The notes under the pieces were generated by a model. It was not told the DNA's origin, did not search any database, and saw only the letters and a program-made list of their open reading frames with translations. Positions 33,037 through 35,348 of a stretch of DNA of 35,348 nucleotides are shown here, one piece after another (position 1 is the stretch's first letter; each line of letters begins with the position of its first letter). A program made the translations under genes and the position numbers. The DNA is from Leptolyngbyaceae cyanobacterium CSU_1_3. GTDB lineage: Bacteria; Cyanobacteriota; Cyanobacteriia; Leptolyngbyales; Leptolyngbyaceae. The stretch lies in the NCBI GenBank assembly GCA_012034655.1, contig JAAUOZ010000044.1, positions 1 to 35,348 of the forward strand, read 5' to 3'.

Positions 33037-33351
33037 ATGCGCTATTCGTTTGCTACATTTCTCGCCCTGATTGTTGTTTTATCATCTGCCACAGAGATTG
33101 GGGCGGGGCAGCCTTCTACGATTGCTCGCTTGTTGCTGCGCGATCGGGTGATCACCATTACGTCTGCTCAAAATAAACTTAGATACTCTGTTGAGACAAG
33201 GGATGGTCAAGTGTTAGCTGACGATCTGACGGAAGCGCAGCTAGAGGCTAGGCATCCTGAGTTGTATCAGCAAATTCGCCCTGCGATCGCTCAACCTCAA
33301 GCAGTTGAACCCTTATGGATGATCGCTCCAGTGCCTTTAGAGACCAAATAA
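33037..33351 (+). CDS. Small exported protein of unknown function
   Basis: 104 residues with a signal peptide (MRYSFATFLALIVVLSSATE, cleavage likely near GAG-QPS). The mature domain of ~80 residues (RLLLRDRVITITSAQNKLRY, VETRDGQVLADDLTEAQLEA) has beta-strand character. It resembles small exported proteins I recall from cyanobacteria, but I cannot name a function. The ATG at 33037 is preferred over the GTG at 33034; GGAGAAG lies ~8 nt upstream. Confidence 0.65.
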   Translation: MRYSFATFLALIVVLSSATEIGAGQPSTIARLLLRDRVITITSAQNKLRYSVETRDGQVLADDLTEAQLEARHPELYQQIRPAIAQPQAVEPLWMIAPVPLETK

Positions 33352-33387
33352 CACTAGATAACACTAGATAACAGCGTAAATCATCGA

Positions 33388-34911
33388 TTATTCTGGCTGC
33401 TGTAATTGGCGCTGAATGCGATCGCTCAGACGACTGTGCTTAGAAGCCAACCGCGCCTTACCTGCGGCGGCCCATTCTTGGAGAAACTCAATTTGTTCTT
33501 TGGCGGTTCGCGCTAGGGGAACAATCTGGCTCGCCGCTTCTAGCACGTCGTCTGTGGTGAAATCTCGGTTTTGGCTGAAGCCCAGGTGCATCGCCTCTGT
33601 GAGCGTTTGCTCGATTTCTGCACCAGAAAAGTCTGGAGTTTCGTAGGCGAGGCGATCGAGATCGTACTGCTTCAAGTTGTGGGGCCGCAGACGGGTGAGA
33701 TGGACGGCAAAAATTGCTCGTCTCTCTTCTTGGGCCGGGAGACCCACAAAAAAGATCTCATCAAATCGTCCTTTTCGGAGCATTTCTGCTGGCAAAGACT
33801 GAATATTGTTAGCTGTTGCAACGACGAAAACAGGGGAGGTTTTTTCGGCTAACCAGGTGATGAATGTTCCAAACACTCGGCTGCTCGTTCCTGCGTCGCC
33901 GCGACTGTCTAAGCCCGAAAACGCTTTGTCAATTTCATCGATCCAGAGAATGCACGGGGCTAGAGCTTCGGAGAGTTGAATCATTTGCCGAGTTCGGGAT
34001 TCTGATTCGCCCACTAGCCCAGCAAAGAGGCGGCCAACATCCAAACGTAGGAGAGGCAAATGCCAATGGTGAGCGATCGCTTTAGCCGTCAGCGATTTCC
34101 CCGTTCCCTGAATGCCGACCAGCAGCAACCCCCTGGGATGGGGCAACCCATACTGTCTAGCCCGCTCTGAGAAAGAACCGCCCCGCAGCAGAAGCCATTC
34201 TTTGAGGTTGTCTAATCCGCCAATGTCAGAAATATTTTCGGTCGCGGGGTAGAAATCTAGAATTTGAGTCTGCCGAATTGTTTGGCGTTTTTCTTCTAAA
34301 ATCAAATCGACATCTTCGGGCTGGAGTTCGCCGTGCAGGGCGATCGCCCGCGCCAGCACTCGGCGAATTCTTTCAGTCGAAAGCCCCTGACACGATCGCA
34401 CCAGATCGTCTAAGGCTTTGGCTGCGAGCCGTTGCCCCGTGGCGCTCAACAGTCGCTCGATTTCAGCCTTGATTTCCATCGGATTGGGGAGCGGAAACTC
34501 TAACACCGTGAGCACTTCACTCAAATCGTCTGGAATTGAGAGGTTGGGAGACAGCAGGACTAAGTTTTTGGGTTGAGACTTGAGCGATCTCGCCAGGTTG
34601 CGTAGTTTGCGCGAAATCGATACGTCTTCGAGAAAGCGATGGAAGTCTCGGAGCACAAAAATCGCAGGCGCACTGGCAGGGAGTTTCTCGACGAATTCTA
34701 AGGCTTGCAAAGGATTTCGCTTACCAAATCCTGCGTCATTAGGGTTTCCCTGATAGCCATCGACAAAATCCCAAATGTAGACCGCCCGATCGCCCTGTTG
34801 TTTGGCGCACTGAGCGATCGTCGCCTCTACCCGCTCTTCTTCGCGGGTTGGAATGTAAATGACCGGATAGCGAGCGCGAAGCAGGAGGCTAAATTCATCG
34901 CTGAAGCTCAT
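33388..34911 (-). CDS. ycf46: AAA+ ATPase Ycf46
   Basis: About 507 residues from the ATG at 34911 ([20 protein letters not shown]), the conserved Ycf46 start; the frame also runs on to 34980. The N-terminal ~230 residues form a degenerate nucleotide-binding-like domain ([34 protein letters not shown]). The C-terminal AAA+ domain has Walker A GIQGTGKS, Walker [13 protein letters not shown], sensor VFVVATANN and the arginine region [10 protein letters not shown]. Ycf46 is conserved in cyanobacteria and some plastids and has been linked to regulation of carbon uptake under low CO2 in Synechocystis. The length is normal and the frame intact. Confidence 0.9.
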   Translation of the reverse strand: MSFSDEFSLLLRARYPVIYIPTREEERVEATIAQCAKQQGDRAVYIWDFVDGYQGNPNDAGFGKRNPLQALEFVEKLPASAPAIFVLRDFHRFLEDVSISRKLRNLARSLKSQPKNLVLLSPNLSIPDDLSEVLTVLEFPLPNPMEIKAEIERLLSATGQRLAAKALDDLVRSCQGLSTERIRRVLARAIALHGELQPEDVDLILEEKRQTIRQTQILDFYPATENISDIGGLDNLKEWLLLRGGSFSERARQYGLPHPRGLLLVGIQGTGKSLTAKAIAHHWHLPLLRLDVGRLFAGLVGESESRTRQMIQLSEALAPCILWIDEIDKAFSGLDSRGDAGTSSRVFGTFITWLAEKTSPVFVVATANNIQSLPAEMLRKGRFDEIFFVGLPAQEERRAIFAVHLTRLRPHNLKQYDLDRLAYETPDFSGAEIEQTLTEAMHLGFSQNRDFTTDDVLEAASQIVPLARTAKEQIEFLQEWAAAGKARLASKHSRLSDRIQRQLQQPE

Positions 34912-35050
34912 AGCATTTTTTTGACAATGGGAAGCGGTGGGTGATCGGCCTAGCAAACCGCTACTACTACCGTACAACACCGCTTGTTTATCTATCTGTC
35001 TAGTAGTCTGCCAAACTTTAATTGACCGATAGGGAACGGGAAGGAGGTTA

Positions 35051-35078
35051 TTTTTAGGGAGTTTTCAGCCCTCAAAAA
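35051..35078. repeat. Palindromic dispersed repeat, second copy
   Basis: TTTTTAGGG ... CCCTCAAAAA, related to 11369-11398 including the TTTTCAG loop. It lies in the 437-bp region after the Ycf46 start, where I see no gene. Confidence 0.5.
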
Positions 35079-35095
35079 ATTCTTGACAAACTACT

Positions 35096-35267
35096 CAAGG
35101 AGCATGGATTCAATCATTCCGTCCACTGCAAGGCTGTCTTGCCCTCACCCCAGCCCTCTCCCAACTTGGGAGAAGGAGCAAGAGTCCGGTTCCCCTTCTC
35201 CCAAGTTGGGAGCAGGGTTAGGGGATGAGGGCGAAAATCTCCGGCATTGATCAATCCACAATTCTAA
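35096..35267. mobile_element. MITE-like element with GTGGATT terminal inverted repeats, copy 2
   Basis: ~172 bp and nearly identical to copy 1: left end AAGGAGCATGGATTCAATCA, the same two C-rich/G-rich hairpins, right end TTGATCAATCCACAATTCTA. The interior hairpin reads CCCTTCTCCCAAGTTGGGAG. Confidence 0.72.
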
Positions 35268-35320
35268 GGAGATTTCTAGCTATACTGCGTCAGCCTATAG
35301 ATTTTGGTTTAGAAGGGGTG

Positions 35321-35337
35321 TGGGGGCTGCGCCCCCA
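35321..35337. repeat. Perfect 7-bp GC hairpin at the window end
   Basis: TGGGGGC-TGC-GCCCCCA. It could be part of another repeat continuing past the window, as GGGGGCTGCGCCCCC hairpins are common as dispersed repeats. Confidence 0.5.
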
Positions 35338-35348
35338 GCCAGTCTACC

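Overview
The window comes from a cyanobacterium, most likely a filamentous or otherwise large-genome freshwater or soil type. Evidence: the palindrome GCGATCGC (HIP1) recurs throughout; there is an ABC-type nitrate/nitrite assimilation cluster in the order nirA-nrtA-nrtB-nrtC-nrtD-(DUF1830)-narB; and lineage-typical genes are present (psb32, ycf46, furA, solanesyl-PP synthase, DUF4346, a class II ribonucleotide reductase). I see no rRNA, tRNA, CRISPR array, phage gene or transposase.

Layout. 1-5.3 kb: nrdJ, an Alr4036-type flavin-binding protein, cysE (minus) and a small conserved protein, followed by two abutting MITE-like repeats. 5.3-10.1 kb (minus): a split aldehyde dehydrogenase, a LabA-like NYN-domain protein and a glycogen-debranching-type glucosidase. 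10.5-11.1 kb: a 2-Cys peroxiredoxin. 11.4-21.7 kb (minus): the nitrate assimilation cluster, driven by a textbook NtcA-activated promoter upstream of nirA. A Tat/lipoprotein-type Rieske protein is divergent from nirA, with a perfect 21-bp inverted repeat between them. 22.6-28.2 kb: a small helical protein, sds, a possible small membrane protein, a family 2 glycosyltransferase, a DUF4346 protein, psb32 and a PrxQ/BCP peroxiredoxin. 28.7-35 kb: a C39-like peptidase with three internal repeats, furA facing a peptidoglycan-binding protein gene (the arrangement that yields antisense alpha-furA in Anabaena), an SH3-domain protein, a small exported protein and ycf46.

How the genes work together. NrtA binds nitrate/nitrite outside the plasma membrane, NrtB is the permease, and NrtC and NrtD are the ATPases, NrtC carrying a regulatory binding domain. 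NarB reduces nitrate to nitrite and NirA reduces nitrite to ammonium, both using ferredoxin. The two peroxiredoxins, FurA and Psb32 belong to redox, iron and photosystem upkeep.

Data-quality warning. Seven conserved genes (ALDH, narB, nrtB, nrtA, nirA, sds, GT2) are broken by nine frameshifts. Each is repaired by restoring one base, nearly always within a short homopolymer. Because housekeeping genes are hit too, I read these as sequencing/assembly deletions rather than decay, and I annotate the genes at full length.

Intergenic DNA is rich in small repeats: two MITE-like families with terminal inverted repeats, a 75-bp element, several long perfect hairpins and many short tandem repeats. One tandem duplication copies the start codon of nrtD and creates a 7-codon leader ORF that overlaps it.
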